The translations under genes and the position numbers were made by a program. The notes beneath the pieces are model-generated. The model was not told where the DNA came from, did no database searches, and saw only the letters and a program-made list of their open reading frames with translations. From positions 71,269,345 to 71,333,344 of the forward strand of contig NC_087062.1 of NCBI RefSeq assembly GCF_963678635.1: DNA of 64,000 nucleotides. The letters run 5' to 3'. Position 1 is the first letter of the stretch. Each line of letters starts with the position of its first letter. Positions 53,297 through 63,118 of the stretch are shown one piece after another. Source of the stretch: Symsagittifera roscoffensis (Eukaryota; Xenacoelomorpha; Acoela; Convolutidae).

Positions 53297-54753
53297 CTAA
53301 AACAGCCAAAACACAGCACTTCACAAACACTATTTTCAACTGGGCAGTGAAAGTGCATTGCTGATTCTACCAAATAGTTAAGCTCAGGGGCGGATTGAAG
53401 CCCGCTCAACATACAAGGCTTCCCATGTTGGTACTATTTTACACAGAGGCGAAGCGGAGCTTCGCATCACTAGCAATATAACAAAAATGGCACGGCAGTT
53501 AGCCCAAAAAAGACGCAACCTGACTAAAAAAATGTTTAAAAACCCTTTAAAAAAATTGATTTTTTTAACGTTTGCCTGGAATGCGGGTAAGTTTAAGGGA
53601 AAATACTGAGAAAAACAACTGCCAGTGTTAAAGAAGCATTAAATATAAAATTCATTAAACAGATACTGAGCAGGCAAAACAGGCAAACAGAAGACGACTG
53701 TGGAGCCGAAAAAAAATTGAGCTATAAAACATTTTTAGCCAAAAAATAATTCTCGTCCCCCCCACCCACCTACCCGTCCGCAAGCACGAAAGCAATTTGA
53801 TTATTTTGGTAATTCAAACGACGAATTATTAGGCAACTAAACAGGCATGCATCAGTTGAAACTTTTACAGCCGAATAACTTGAAAGTGAAAAAAAGCCGA
53901 AAAATCATAATAATAAGACAAAAAAGAAAACTAAAACCAAGAGTTGATTTATAACCAACAATAAATTTTAAATAGCAGACATGCTCAAAAAAAATCTGTT
54001 AAAAGTCATTCTGTTCTGTTGCTATCAGAACAGCCGAGCTAACTGATTCAACTGATCTTGTTAAACTAGTTGTTAGCCCAAAAAGTCTATATTCCAGTTA
54101 GATAAAGCTTGCTAATCGCAAACGTAATCACATCCATTTTAGGCCGATCGACCCTAAAAATTTTCTAAAGGATCCAATAAGCTAAATTCGAGGGTAGCGT
54201 ACCAAAAAACGCACCAATAAACGTAGAAAAACACGATATATAGAAATTTCTCCGATTCAATCATTCATACTTTTGTGCAAACTTGAATAAAACTGAATTT
54301 TGGTAGCAACGAAAAAGAAAGAATATTAGAATTTATTTTAATCATGAACACCAACCTAGTATAAAACGAAGATCGCATCTTATTTAAAAAAACTTGTATG
54401 AGATCGAGTCCGGTACCATAAAAAAGCCCTTTCAGACTCAATTTAGAGGTTATTTCAAAAAGTTCTCTTCAAACGCATCAGACTAAATTACGAAAGCGGA
54501 TACTCCAAAGAACTGGACTCTCAGTCTTAATTTCAGTCCCAACCCAGTCAAACTTTTGATCTATTTCTTGCAGCTTCATTTTAGAAACCCCTCGCGTTGC
54601 CCGATAAACCGAAAAAAAAGACCTGTTTAATACTTATCGTTCTGAAATTATTACTCTGGAAGAAAAATTTTGTAATCATTTCAGGGCAAGTGAGTAATTG
54701 TTTTGTTGAAAATGGCTATGAAAATAGTATGAAATTAAATTAATTTCGCTCAC
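53297..54753 (-). other. Intron 1 of the membrane-protein gene, with repeats
   Basis: The intron starts GTGAGC and ends GTTTTAG on the minus strand. It contains a CAGGGGCGGATTGAAG MITE-terminus fragment (53385-53400). It also holds a diverged copy (about 53440-54130) of the repeat family at 47281-49080: ACACAGAGGCGAAGCGGAG at the start and TTAAACTAGTTGTTAG near the end. Confidence 0.7.
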
Positions 54754-54948
54754 TTGTGCCATGAAGAAGAGAAAGCCAAACACGAGCAGGAACACGAGGT
54801 TCGACGCTATTCTGTTGCTCCCGAAGTCGTCTCCCCTCGCCCCATAGTGGTGGTGATAGTGGTTCATGCTCAGAGCCATCCCCCCTCCTCCCGCCGTTCC
54901 CATCCTGCGACTGCCAGGTGACCCGTACCACTTCCTACCATTGTACAT
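54754..54948 (-). CDS. Single-pass membrane protein, coding exon 1 (start codon)
   Basis: The start is ATG at 54948 and the exon is 65 codons. Residues 1-48 are Gly/His/Arg-rich (YHHHYG near 31-36). Residues about 49-69 form the membrane segment SNLVFLLVFGFLFFMAQ, which continues into exon 2. There is no cleavable signal peptide, so the protein is probably anchored with a short N-terminal side and a long charged C-terminal side. The donor is CAA|GTGAGC. The exon is GC-richer than its flanks. The family is not recognised; the start is the first ATG in frame. Confidence 0.75.
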
Positions 54949-55283
54949 CTCTTCTCCTCTGATGCCTTAGGAGATGGGTCTCCGCCGTCGGCAAATACAA
55001 TGTCAGGTTATTTATAACCAATTCCCTTCCATTCAAGTTTCAAGAAATGTAGGCCTAATTGAAGTTGTTTCAATTTCCGTTGTAGCATGGGTGACACTTT
55101 GGTGGTATGAGAAAGAGTCAAACTCTAGTTCATTATCTGAAAACAGCTCCGGGATTGGAAAAAATATATATCTTGGGACAAAGCATTTCGCACGTCATGA
55201 ACGTCTGCTAGAGATTTTGAAAAAGACGTAAATTATGCAATTATTAACTCTTTGTCGTGCAAGATATCGAATAACATACTTAC
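54949..55283. other. Spacer between the membrane-protein gene and the repeat behind mib
   Basis: This probably holds the promoter of the membrane-protein gene. A plus-strand frame at 54974-55231 has no recognisable content. No TATA box could be assigned with confidence. Confidence 0.4.
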
Positions 55284-55635
55284 TACACAGAGGCGAAGCT
55301 GTGCTTCGCAAACACTAGCGAGAACACAAAGTTCAATAAGTAGAAATTAGCCTCGAATTAGTAAAAATTCAGCTACGTATCGGATTCCATTTGCGACCTT
55401 GAGATTACGAGTCTCACACACTAACCACTCAGCTACGGTCGCTTAAGATAACACAAACATTAGCCACGAATAAAGCAGAGATCATATGATATGACATTTC
55501 CAATGCTACACATCTTGATTATAGCAAAAGTGCCACCAAATAAGTAAATAAATTAATGAACTCTTTCATTTGCGGGTTAGGTTAAAAAAGGAAGATTCAA
55601 ACTCATACACTACGCTCGCAAACTCGCTAGGATAA
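55284..55635 (-). repeat. tRNA-derived dispersed repeat, copy 2
   Basis: It aligns with 46672-47035 along its length. It begins CTACACAGAGGCGAAGC and ends CTACGCTCGCAAACTCGCTAG. It lies just 3' of the mib stop codon. Confidence 0.75.
55371..55443 (-). ncRNA. tRNA-like core of the dispersed repeat, copy 2 (Thr-CGU-like)
   Basis: On the minus strand the box A TAGCTGAGTGG fits the consensus. A perfect 5-bp stem TGAGA/TCTCA encloses the 7-nt loop CTCGTAA, placing CGT as anticodon. The box B region (AAATGGAATCC) is degenerate and the acceptor ends do not pair, so it is a tRNA-derived SINE head, not a working tRNA gene. Confidence 0.6.
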
Positions 55636-55775
55636 ATACGAATTAGTTTTACTTATAATTTGATAATAGCAGCCCTATGAAAGCATTTCAACTAAAACTA
55701 AAATACTTAATGTTTCAAGCAATGAACCGGCATAAAAAATTAGTTGAATATTTAGCAGGTCATAAATCGATAAAA

Positions 55776-57680
55776 TTAGCCTGAATATATAGGTATGCGT
55801 TGCAAAATTCGTTGTCTGCAAATAGGGCATAGTTGCATTGAGTTTGCGCACTGGTCGCAAAATGTGTGACCACACGTAAACACAATATTCTTCTGCCTTT
55901 CTATGCAAATCTGACACAAAGCTGCGTCTTCAAGCTGCTCTAGTTTGTTTCTCAATTCTGCCAACTCCTCTGCTGTGTAATGTGATCCCGAGTTTCCTGC
56001 CACGTTGCTGGAAGTCGACGGCAAGATGCCTGTAACGTCATTACCATGAAGATCCAGTTTGGCCGTGATTGGTGTCTGGCATGTGAAGCATTTCTTCACG
56101 CGGGCGGCGCAGTGATTGCACACTACATTATGACTACAGGGCTCGAAGCGAATGTTTGCTTCCATGTCATCGCAAACTTGACATATCTTCTGAATTGTGA
56201 TGGTCAGTTTGCTGTATGATTCAACCTCATTTTTGCACACCACACATTTCTTGAAAAAGTCAACACAATCCCCACATGAAACTACATGATCACAGGGTTT
56301 AAATTGACAGTTAGCAGGCTGCGAGTTGCACATTTTGCACTTAACTGAACAACTTGATCCTCGAGTATTATCCTTCACAAAATTTTCAATTATGTTCACG
56401 AGGTCAGGATCTGAACACATTTCAATGGGCGCTAAATTCGATCTATTCTTACACGCCTTGTACTTGACGCCTTTGCTGATAAGGTAACAAGCCATCAGTG
56501 CGTCTCTGGAAACTTCAGGATGCTGTGGTTCAAGAAGATTTTTAACCTCTTTGAAATCTTCTGGTAGCGTAGCATCGTCATAGACAGATAGCTTATTGAC
56601 TTTGGCCAGATTTTGAAATAAATAGGCCAGTGCATTATTCAGATCCAAGTCCAAATGATCCAAGTTTGTTCCAGCTGCTATCAGCTTTGAAACTATGGTT
56701 AGACTAGAACAGCAAACCGCTAGCATCAAAGCGTTGAACTTTTTAGTCGAGACAGCATTAACATTTGCTCCGGATCCCAATAGCAAGTTAACAGAGTCTT
56801 CCTGATTGTGCAAAACAGCCATATGAAGAGGACTGAATTTACTGTTTCTGTCAATTACATTTGTTAGTTCAGGACACAGTTCAATTAACTTCGTAGAAAC
56901 TGGCAAATTTCCTTTAGCACATGACTGATGCAAGTATGTCATATCTTTTAAGGTCTTCACGTTATATTCAACATTTGGCAGCTCCAGCAATCTCAAAGCC
57001 ATTTCTGTTTTGTTTTGCGAAATGCAGTGGAAAATTGCAGTCTCGCCATTATTATCTGCAATGTTCACATCGCATCTTTCGTTCAATAGCATGTCAATCT
57101 TTACCATCTGATCACAGGATGTAGCTAAGATCAACGCCGTCTTTCCTTGAGTATTTTTCTTGTTTACATCGATCCCATTCGCACATAATAATTGCTTCAT
57201 TATTTCAGTATTGGGGTTCAGAGTTGCCACATGAAGACCTGTGTTGTCCTCACAATCCGTTCCATTTATCTCGAAACTTTCGCAACCGAACAGCAACTTC
57301 AATACTTCCGGCGTATCCAGTTTTGCCGCAATGTGTATCGGCTGTCTACCGTCTGGAAATGTCACAGACGATAACGTGGCATCTTTTTTGAGCACAGCTG
57401 TCACCTGACTCGCGTCTGATGATTCAAGAGCTTTGAGAAGCTGCTCCATTTCAGGTGCCATGGACATTTCGTTAACTCGGTCACCATATGCTCCTGAGGT
57501 TGACACTCCTCCAATGTATGATGCGGCGTTCGCTCTCCCTGTAAGCGATGGTTGGAGACAGTTAACATGAAGAGTGTAATTTTTGTTGCGAATGCTGACA
57601 TCAAATGTTCCATCCGGTTTCACGGCGCTGACAAATCCAGATGAACCAGCTATTTGCCCCGCTTCCTCTCGACTTTCAAC
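55776..57680 (-). CDS. mib: Mind bomb E3 ubiquitin ligase, coding exon 3: ankyrin repeats and three RING fingers
   Basis: The exon encodes residues 348-981, starting GTT GAA after TGATTCAG and ending at TAA 55776-55778. Residues about 348-415 finish the Mib repeat region. About 422-707 are ankyrin repeats (for example GRQPIHIAAKLDTPEVLKLL, NTGLHVATLNP, SPLHMAVLHNQEDSVNLLL). Three C-terminal RING fingers follow at about 797-832 (CKMCNSQ ... CVVCK), 847-884 (CQVCDDM ... CFTCQ) and 937-972 (CQICIERQKNIVFTCGHTFC ... CPICR). Three RINGs fit the Mib1 type; Mib2 has two. In the known family the last RING gives E3 activity and the ankyrin part is structural. No break is seen. Confidence 0.95.
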   Translation of the reverse strand, partial: VESREEAGQIAGSSGFVSAVKPDGTFDVSIRNKNYTLHVNCLQPSLTGRANAASYIGGVSTSGAYGDRVNEMSMAPEMEQLLKALESSDASQVTAVLKKDATLSSVTFPDGRQPIHIAAKLDTPEVLKLLFGCESFEINGTDCEDNTGLHVATLNPNTEIMKQLLCANGIDVNKKNTQGKTALILATSCDQMVKIDMLLNERCDVNIADNNGETAIFHCISQNKTEMALRLLELPNVEYNVKTLKDMTYLHQSCAKGNLPVSTKLIELCPELTNVIDRNSKFSPLHMAVLHNQEDSVNLLLGSGANVNAVSTKKFNALMLAVCCSSLTIVSKLIAAGTNLDHLDLDLNNALAYLFQNLAKVNKLSVYDDATLPEDFKEVKNLLEPQHPEVSRDALMACYLISKGVKYKACKNRSNLAPIEMCSDPDLVNIIENFVKDNTRGSSCSVKCKMCNSQPANCQFKPCDHVVSCGDCVDFFKKCVVCKNEVESYSKLTITIQKICQVCDDMEANIRFEPCSHNVVCNHCAARVKKCFTCQTPITAKLDLHGNDVTGILPSTSSNVAGNSGSHYTAEELAELRNKLEQLEDAALCQICIERQKNIVFTCGHTFCDQCANSMQLCPICRQRILQRIPIYSG

Positions 57681-57816
57681 CTGAATCATTTTCACTCTTA
57701 TTACATAGGAGCTAATAAGATGCATTTCTTTATACTGACTCTTTTTGCTTATCTTAAGATATCAAAAAATCAAAGCGACTAAAAAGGCGAAAATAAAAAA
57801 ACCACAAATAACATAC
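57681..57816 (-). other. mib: mib intron 2 (136 bp)
   Basis: On the minus strand it begins GTATGT after GAGCAG and ends TGATTCAG. The phase is 0. Confidence 0.88.
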
Positions 57817-58788
57817 CTGCTCCAGAAGATGGGCCACATTTTTAGTAACTACGACACAGTCTCCTATTTGAAAGAGCGGCACTTTGGTCAAAGCCGCCTG
57901 ATGAAACGTCCATTTAACTCCATTGTCATAGATTACTCTCACGTCTCCTTTCTCTGTGATGCGATGAACACAACCAATCCGATCGATTACATCATTCATT
58001 TTCGGATTCCAACCTCCATGGCCCTCTTGCATAACTTTCAACAGTTCCAAATCAAGGCTGACTTTAACTCGCTCCCCCAGAACAAATGAGACAGGGTTAA
58101 CGTTATTCGCAACGTTTAGTTGTTGGGGTGTTATTGGCATGTTGCTCAGATCAACAACCGGCAGATGATCCGGATAGTAATTTCCACCTTTGCTAGCTTT
58201 AACGTACTTCAAATCAACTTTGCCTTTATGTCCAATTCGATAAACGTTACTCAATCCGTTGGGCCAAGTCACATTAGCAACAGATCTGTATGTTTCATCT
58301 TCCCAACCCCTTATTTCTTGCACTTTACCTTGTTGTCCATCGCCACCGTCTTGATCATTCCAGTCCCAATCTGGACCTCTGAGAACTTTCGCGCCAGCAA
58401 AAATTCCTTTAGCTGTAGCTCTAGCCGAGCCTATGCGCTGCGGGCAAGGAATACCACTGCTTTGCGGGTGATCAAATCGAAAAAACTGATGCTTGACATC
58501 GTGACAGTCCATGAAATAGCATCGCGAGCATAGATCAACCAGACATCTCGTACACCTCCATTTGAAACCTTTTATGTCTCGCGTTTCACAGGCACAGCAA
58601 AGAGAGCCACAGTGCTCAACGCCAACGGGACCATTATCAAATATTCGCAAATCGAACGCATGATGATAACCGACTCTGTAATTTGTTTTCAACCCGTGAT
58701 CCCAGAAAACAACAACAGTCCTTTCGGGAGACATCTGCCCGGGGCTTCCAACTTCCACTATTGTTCCAACATGACCTTCCCCTTCATC
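57817..58788 (-). CDS. mib: Mind bomb, coding exon 2: MIB/HERC2, ZZ zinc finger, second MIB/HERC2, Mib repeats
   Basis: The exon encodes residues 24-347 (324 codons, phase 0 both ends). The first MIB/HERC2 domain continues from exon 1 to about residue 75. A ZZ-type zinc finger covers about 79-130 (CCACETRDIKGFKWRCTRC, CSRCYFMDCHDVKHQFF). The second MIB/HERC2 domain is about 148-222 (GAKVLRGPDWDWNDQDGG). The Mib repeat region starts near 255 (EGHGGWNPKMNDVIDRIG, VKWTFHQAALTK). In characterised animals the MIB-ZZ-MIB and repeat regions bind the cytoplasmic tails of Delta/Serrate/Jagged Notch ligands, leading to their ubiquitination and endocytosis in the sending cell. Confidence 0.95.
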
Positions 58789-58853
58789 CTAAAAGCAACA
58801 AATCTTAATATTAGTTTTCCATAACAGTCTACGAATTTAATAAATAGTCTCAC
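58789..58853 (-). other. mib: mib intron 1 (65 bp)
   Basis: On the minus strand it begins GTGAGACT after TCAG-type exon end AATCAG and ends TTGCTTTTAG. The phase is 0. Confidence 0.85.
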
Positions 58854-58922
58854 CTGATTACTCCATACCCAATCAGGACCCCTGACAACCCTTAGACCTA
58901 CAATTTGTTGAAGAGTTTCCAT
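58854..58922 (-). CDS. mib: Mind bomb, coding exon 1: start of first MIB/HERC2 domain
   Basis: The 23-codon exon starts at ATG 58922 and reads METLQQIVGLRVVRGPDWVW followed by SNQ. RVVRGPDW is the hallmark opening of the MIB/HERC2 domain. A splice-acceptor-like TTTTTTCAG lies 5 nt upstream of the ATG, so an additional 5' untranslated exon is likely. With exons 2 and 3 the protein is 981 aa, close to the roughly 1000 aa usual for Mib proteins. Confidence 0.85.
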
Positions 58923-59491
58923 GAAAACTGAAAAAATAAACATCCAAAATGGGTATAACGGTATAAAACATAATTGCGGCCGATTAATTTGACGAAAAAT
59001 TATTTTAGGCCAATTCGCGATGGAAAGTTACTCCCGTTAAGGTTTATAGAGAAGTGGTTAAGAGAAACAGGAAAAACCCGGAAACTCGGAAGAATGTCAG
59101 AAAAATAGCATTCTAAGCATAAAGTCTCATTAGCATCAGTGATTTTACTTCTGGCATGAGGTTGAAGTCAATGGGACTGCTTCGACAAAAGTTGCCAAGA
59201 ACGTTTGTAACTTTTTCAGAATCTACTTGAACTTAGTTGAATGAATTCTTTTAGTGAAACGGCGAAACAGTTTTGGATAATATAACATCGAAATCATATT
59301 CTCTATCACAAATGCTTACTTATAGAAAGTGAAATTCCTGTTGCTACCAGAGCAACAAGAAGCCTCATGAATATCTTGTAAACCCTAAATCGTACTGTTA
59401 GATGTTGCGGAAATCGAACAGTGCGTCGCCAAAAGTTCACACAGAAGCAAAGCGGAGCTCCAAATAAAAAAGACGATACTGTGTTCGCTAA
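58923..59491. other. Upstream region of mib
   Basis: Probable 5' untranslated exon and promoter of mib. I see no decisive motif. ACACAGAAGCAAAGCGGAGC near 59439 is a fragment of the dispersed repeat end. Confidence 0.4.
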
Positions 59492-59758
59492 GATGACTTT
59501 GCCAATGCGTTCAACAGTGTTCGTAGGGATGTTATTTTTGAAGCGTTCAATGAGCTCACGCCTGAAATTTTGTCGTTTGTCAAGTTATGCTACGAAGAAA
59601 ATAGCTTCCCGAGTTACGGTGACTTCAAAATCGAGTCCGCTGAGGGTTTCCAACAAGGGGATCCGCTGGCTACTTTCGGATTCTCTCTGGTTATACACCC
59701 GTTACTCACAAGTCTGAACAGCGAGCTCAAGGCTTGTAACATTCGCCCAAATACTACA
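59492..59758 (+). pseudogene. Reverse transcriptase relic, part 1 (motifs A and B)
   Basis: The frame after a stop at 59489-59491 reads DDFANAFNSVRRDVIFEAF, with the motif A Asp and the NAFN signature. It then has SAEGFQQGDPLATFGFSL (motif B, QGDPL) and IHPLLTSLNSELKACNI, ending at about 59758. The style (NAFN, QGDPL, then YLDD in part 2) is that of a non-LTR-like or related RT family. The upstream fingers are not recognisable. Confidence 0.75.
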
Positions 59759-60219
59759 TAATGACGGAGCGTAGAAAAAGCACCTTTTGAGGACTGGCTG
59801 GCGACAATTACCTTAATTCTACTCGTTTTTCACCATCTAGACCTAGCCAGTTAGTTTTCTGGTCTGTTTAGGGCTAAGTACAAAGTTACTATTTATAGGC
59901 CATCAGTCAAACGAATTTTGATCCGTTTTCGTTTTCTTGCGAAAATAACCACATAACTGGATCTCCAATCTCCATACTACGTAATTACTATTAAAAACAC
60001 GGCTCGAAATCCAATATTTACTATGATTTTACTGACAGTTATATACTAAATTCATTGGGGATGGATTGATTTTTACTCTTTCTAGCTACTCATGCTCCGA
60101 AATACAATTTAAGATTGGGGTAAATTTAGCTATTCAGGGCATCACAGTAGCTAAAAACCATATATTACAGTCTACTGAGTCTCTGGGCACCGGGCCTCCA
60201 ATTCGACTCTCCTCCTGAG
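59759..60219. other. Insertion between the two RT parts, left portion
   Basis: Non-coding sequence that splits the RT relic. No gene is seen. Confidence 0.4.
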
Positions 60220-60608
60220 GGTTGGGTAAGACAGTGCCGAAGTAAGAGAGTGCCGAAAACAAAAATTTGTTAAAGAGTGCCGAAAATGAAAGAAACTGAC
60301 TTATTTGTCGTGAACTAATTGAGAAAAGAAAAGAAAGTTTTGTTTGCTCATCGATTTTGGCGCCAAAATTGAGTCTGAACAATTTGAAAAGAGTGCCGAA
60401 AATGAAAGAAACTGACTTATTTGTCGTGAACTAATTGAGAAAAGAAAAGAAAGTTTTGTTTGCTCATCGATTTTGGCGCCAAAATTGAGTCTGAACAAGT
60501 TTCAAGTGTCATTATTAATTTTCCCGCCAAAAACTAGCCTCTTGAATTGCGTTCCAATATTTCCCGCTTTTTTCGGCACTCTCTAACTTCGGCACTGTCT
60601 AACGCCCC
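60220..60608. mobile_element. MITE with 9-bp target-site duplication
   Basis: The ends read GGTTGGGTAAGACAGTGCCG and, reverse-complemented, GGGGCGTTAGACAGTGCCG. The terminal repeats continue with GAAGT(A/T)AGAGAGTGCCGAAAA. CCTCCTGAG occurs directly on both sides (60211-60219 and 60609-60617). Inside are two copies of a 116-bp unit (60275-60390 and from 60391). No transposase is present. An 8-9-bp target duplication suggests a hAT- or Merlin-type source. Confidence 0.8.
60275..60497. repeat. 116-bp tandem repeat, two units inside the MITE
   Basis: Both units start GAGTGCCGAAAATGAAAG and include a GGCGCCAAAATTGAGTCTG block; they are almost identical. Each starts with a copy of the terminal GAGTGCCGAAAA motif, so the array may derive from the element's own end. 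Confidence 0.85.
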
Positions 60609-60617
60609 CCTCCTGAG

Positions 60618-60924
60618 CTAACGCTCTTATCTCCTCAATCTCGTGGCACGGGAGGCTACGGATCCGCTCCGGCTGTCTCACTGAAGCCTACTTTTTTCCT
60701 TTCTGCTTCAGTTAACGATAAGAGCCTCCGTTTTTTCTCTTGTTTTTCTCGACTTGTTTGTTCGCTGTTCTCGTTCGTTGTTTTTTTTTTCTCTTATTCA
60801 GTCAAAATGGCCGTTTTCTATGAAATAATTTGTTGACAATTGAAATGTTTAAATTATAAAATTCCAGTACATTCTGACCCTCCTTTTCATCACGAATCGG
60901 TCTTCAACGTCATTAACGTCCGTT
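60618..60924. other. Insertion between the two RT parts, right portion
   Basis: T-rich low-complexity stretch with no supported feature. Confidence 0.4.
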
Positions 60925-61185
60925 TTGTTCTCGCCGGAGGGTTCGACTGTCCGGCAGAATGGCTCAGCTGGTTACCTTGACGATGTATCCTTGGGTGACG
61001 CCTGGCGCGTAGCACTTGACGATCTCCTTCGTTTCAGCGAAGAAGCTGAAAAACTAGGCCTTTCACTGAACGAACAGAAAGGTGAAGTCACAGCTTCTGG
61101 AAATAACAATTACGACATTGAGAGCACATTTCGTCACCACTTTCCCATCATTCAATGCTTTCCAGCAGAAGAAACTGCCCTTTAG
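60925..61185 (+). pseudogene. Reverse transcriptase relic, part 2 (catalytic YLDD)
   Basis: An open stretch has GYLDDVSLGDAW (motif C with the catalytic Asp pair) followed by LLRFSEEAEKLGLSLNEQKGEV, the motif D/E region. It is the direct continuation of the relic at 59492-59758, which the intervening 1.2 kb has separated. The frame then ends at 61183-61185. Confidence 0.72.
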
Positions 61186-61214
61186 GTGCATGTTTACCCG
61201 AGTCGAGATTTTTC

Positions 61215-61380
61215 ACCTAATTTGAAGCAAGATTTGAGCGGTTTGAGCGTTTTTTTTTAGACAATTACGCTCAAAATCTTGCTTCAAAATGAGCGGTTTG
61301 AGCGGTTTTTGAACGGCTTATCTAAAAAAAATCGCTCAAAAACCGCACAAGATTTGAACGGTTTTGAGCGGTGTAACATT
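61215..61380. repeat. Foldback region built from GAGCGGTTT motifs
   Basis: TTTGAAGCAAGATTTGAGCG (61219-61238) is matched by its inverse CGCTCAAAATCTTGCTTCAAA (from 61267) with one extra base. A second pair is GAGCGGTTTTTGA against TCAAAAACCGC. Several more direct copies of TTTGAGCGGTTT occur. The block ends with GTAACATTCGCCC, which also occurs at 59738. Confidence 0.65.
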
Positions 61381-63118
61381 CGCCCGGAAGATATATATCG
61401 ACGGAAAATAAAACTAAGTCCTAAGACGGCTTGCTAAGGTCTAAACAGAGCTTTATATGCTTTTCACCGTCTCTACCAAGCCAGTACTTTCGGTGGTCTT
61501 TTCTAACATCGGGTCGACAAAAAAACGTTACTGCTTTCGGCTTCGGTCAAAACACTCAAATTAACTCAATTACATGCAGAAATAGTGAGCTCATGGCTGT
61601 CTCAGTATCCCCAGACCACGAGGTCACTCCTAAAAACAGGGCTACTACTATTTATTATATTACTATTGTTTTTGTTCAGTAGATAAAAATCATCATCTCC
61701 ATCGAAGATGAATCAACCCTTTCCCCCAACTCCTAGCTTCTCATCCTTATCAAAATGAATCCAGTTGTTAATTAAATTCAAATCAGGACATGACAAGAAG
61801 CTAAAAGTTTTTATAAAAGGCTAAAAGTCTCAGTTCCGAAACCCTTCCGGATTCTTGAATCCACTGACTCAAGCTCGTTAATCTTGATTTCTTCTTAATC
61901 CGGAAGGATGTCCTCCACCCTTCACCGTTGTCTGCAACGGCCTTGCAACTATTGTAGCGACACAATAGTTGCAACTCGGAACCTTCTCTGCTATTCCTGC
62001 AATCTGCTGTTGTTTTTTGATCACGACTCTCGTAGTTATCGTCCGCGCAACTAATGTTGTTGTGTTTTTCTTCGACCTTTTTGCCAAAATGGCCGTTTCT
62101 GACGTTTCTCAGAAATGTTACGTAATCACTTCTAAAATTTAAAAATTAGCAATTTCCGAATCCTTCAACCTTCACGTTTTGTCCCATCGTTCAAATAACG
62201 TTCTTAATCCTCAACAATCACTAATCCGGAAGGATCGCTGCTAAAAATTTGAATTCTGCAGAGATTGCATTTTTCACATTCTGGTCGAATGTCACATACT
62301 CCCCGGACAATCCGGTCAATGTCCTCATTGAATCACGCAATGTTCGTAAAATGGATACAGTGTCATCGAACAGAGTTTACAAAATGCACGAAATTACTTT
62401 TATCCACGTCACATCGACTCACTGCAGAATATAAATGGCATCATACTACATCACTATAGCCTTCAACTTCTGTCATTAATCTGCACATTGAGGATATGAC
62501 CTAAGATAAAACATATTTTCTGACTTCCAGTGTCAATGTCCCGATTAAAACTTTTTCTCTTAGATTTAAAAGGTGTTGGCTTGCAGGACAGTCCTACCAA
62601 CCAACAAGCTAAAATTATCCTACTACGCTTTTTCCCTTCGGAAATTTTGCTTGTTATTGTCCTGAATATTAAAACTAAGAAACTCTGTGGTTAGAAAGAA
62701 CAATGAAACAATCTCCCTCTTCAAGAGATTACCCAAGCCTTCCATGTCACCACAAAGTGATCAGTTCTCCTAGCTGATTAAAAACAGTCATGCAGGCTGG
62801 AATATTTAAATATACTCCTTCACTTAAACCTTCCTAAATAAATAGTAAGTGAGTGTCTCTAAAGCCACTCAACTAAAATCAAAATGCAATTTATAAATGC
62901 AACAATTTCAAAACTCAACTAAATGTTTCAGTTTTCAATTACAACTTGGTTGCTTGGTTTCTCACTTGAGTTTTTTCACACACATAAAACAATTCTGAGT
63001 TTTAACTTCTTCTTCATTACTCCTTTGTTTTCTTCTTTTTCGTCGTTTAAAAGTTCTAAAACTTCTAAATTCTTCTAATTTTCGTCTCTTTTTTCCCATC
63101 TTGCTTTTCGGTCATTCG
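61381..63118. other. Unassigned non-coding sequence
   Basis: Short ORFs only. An inverted pair CCTTCCGGATT/AATCCGGAAGG at about 61845 and 61898, with a third copy at 62222, is the only structure seen. Confidence 0.4.

Noticed and set aside
54974-55231. Plus-strand ORF opposite the start of the membrane-protein gene
   Set aside because: It lacks recognisable content and lies in the probable promoter region of the minus-strand gene.
60640-60700. tRNA-like box A (minus strand) beside the 60-kb MITE
   Set aside because: No plausible box B at the right distance and no cloverleaf; too weak to call.
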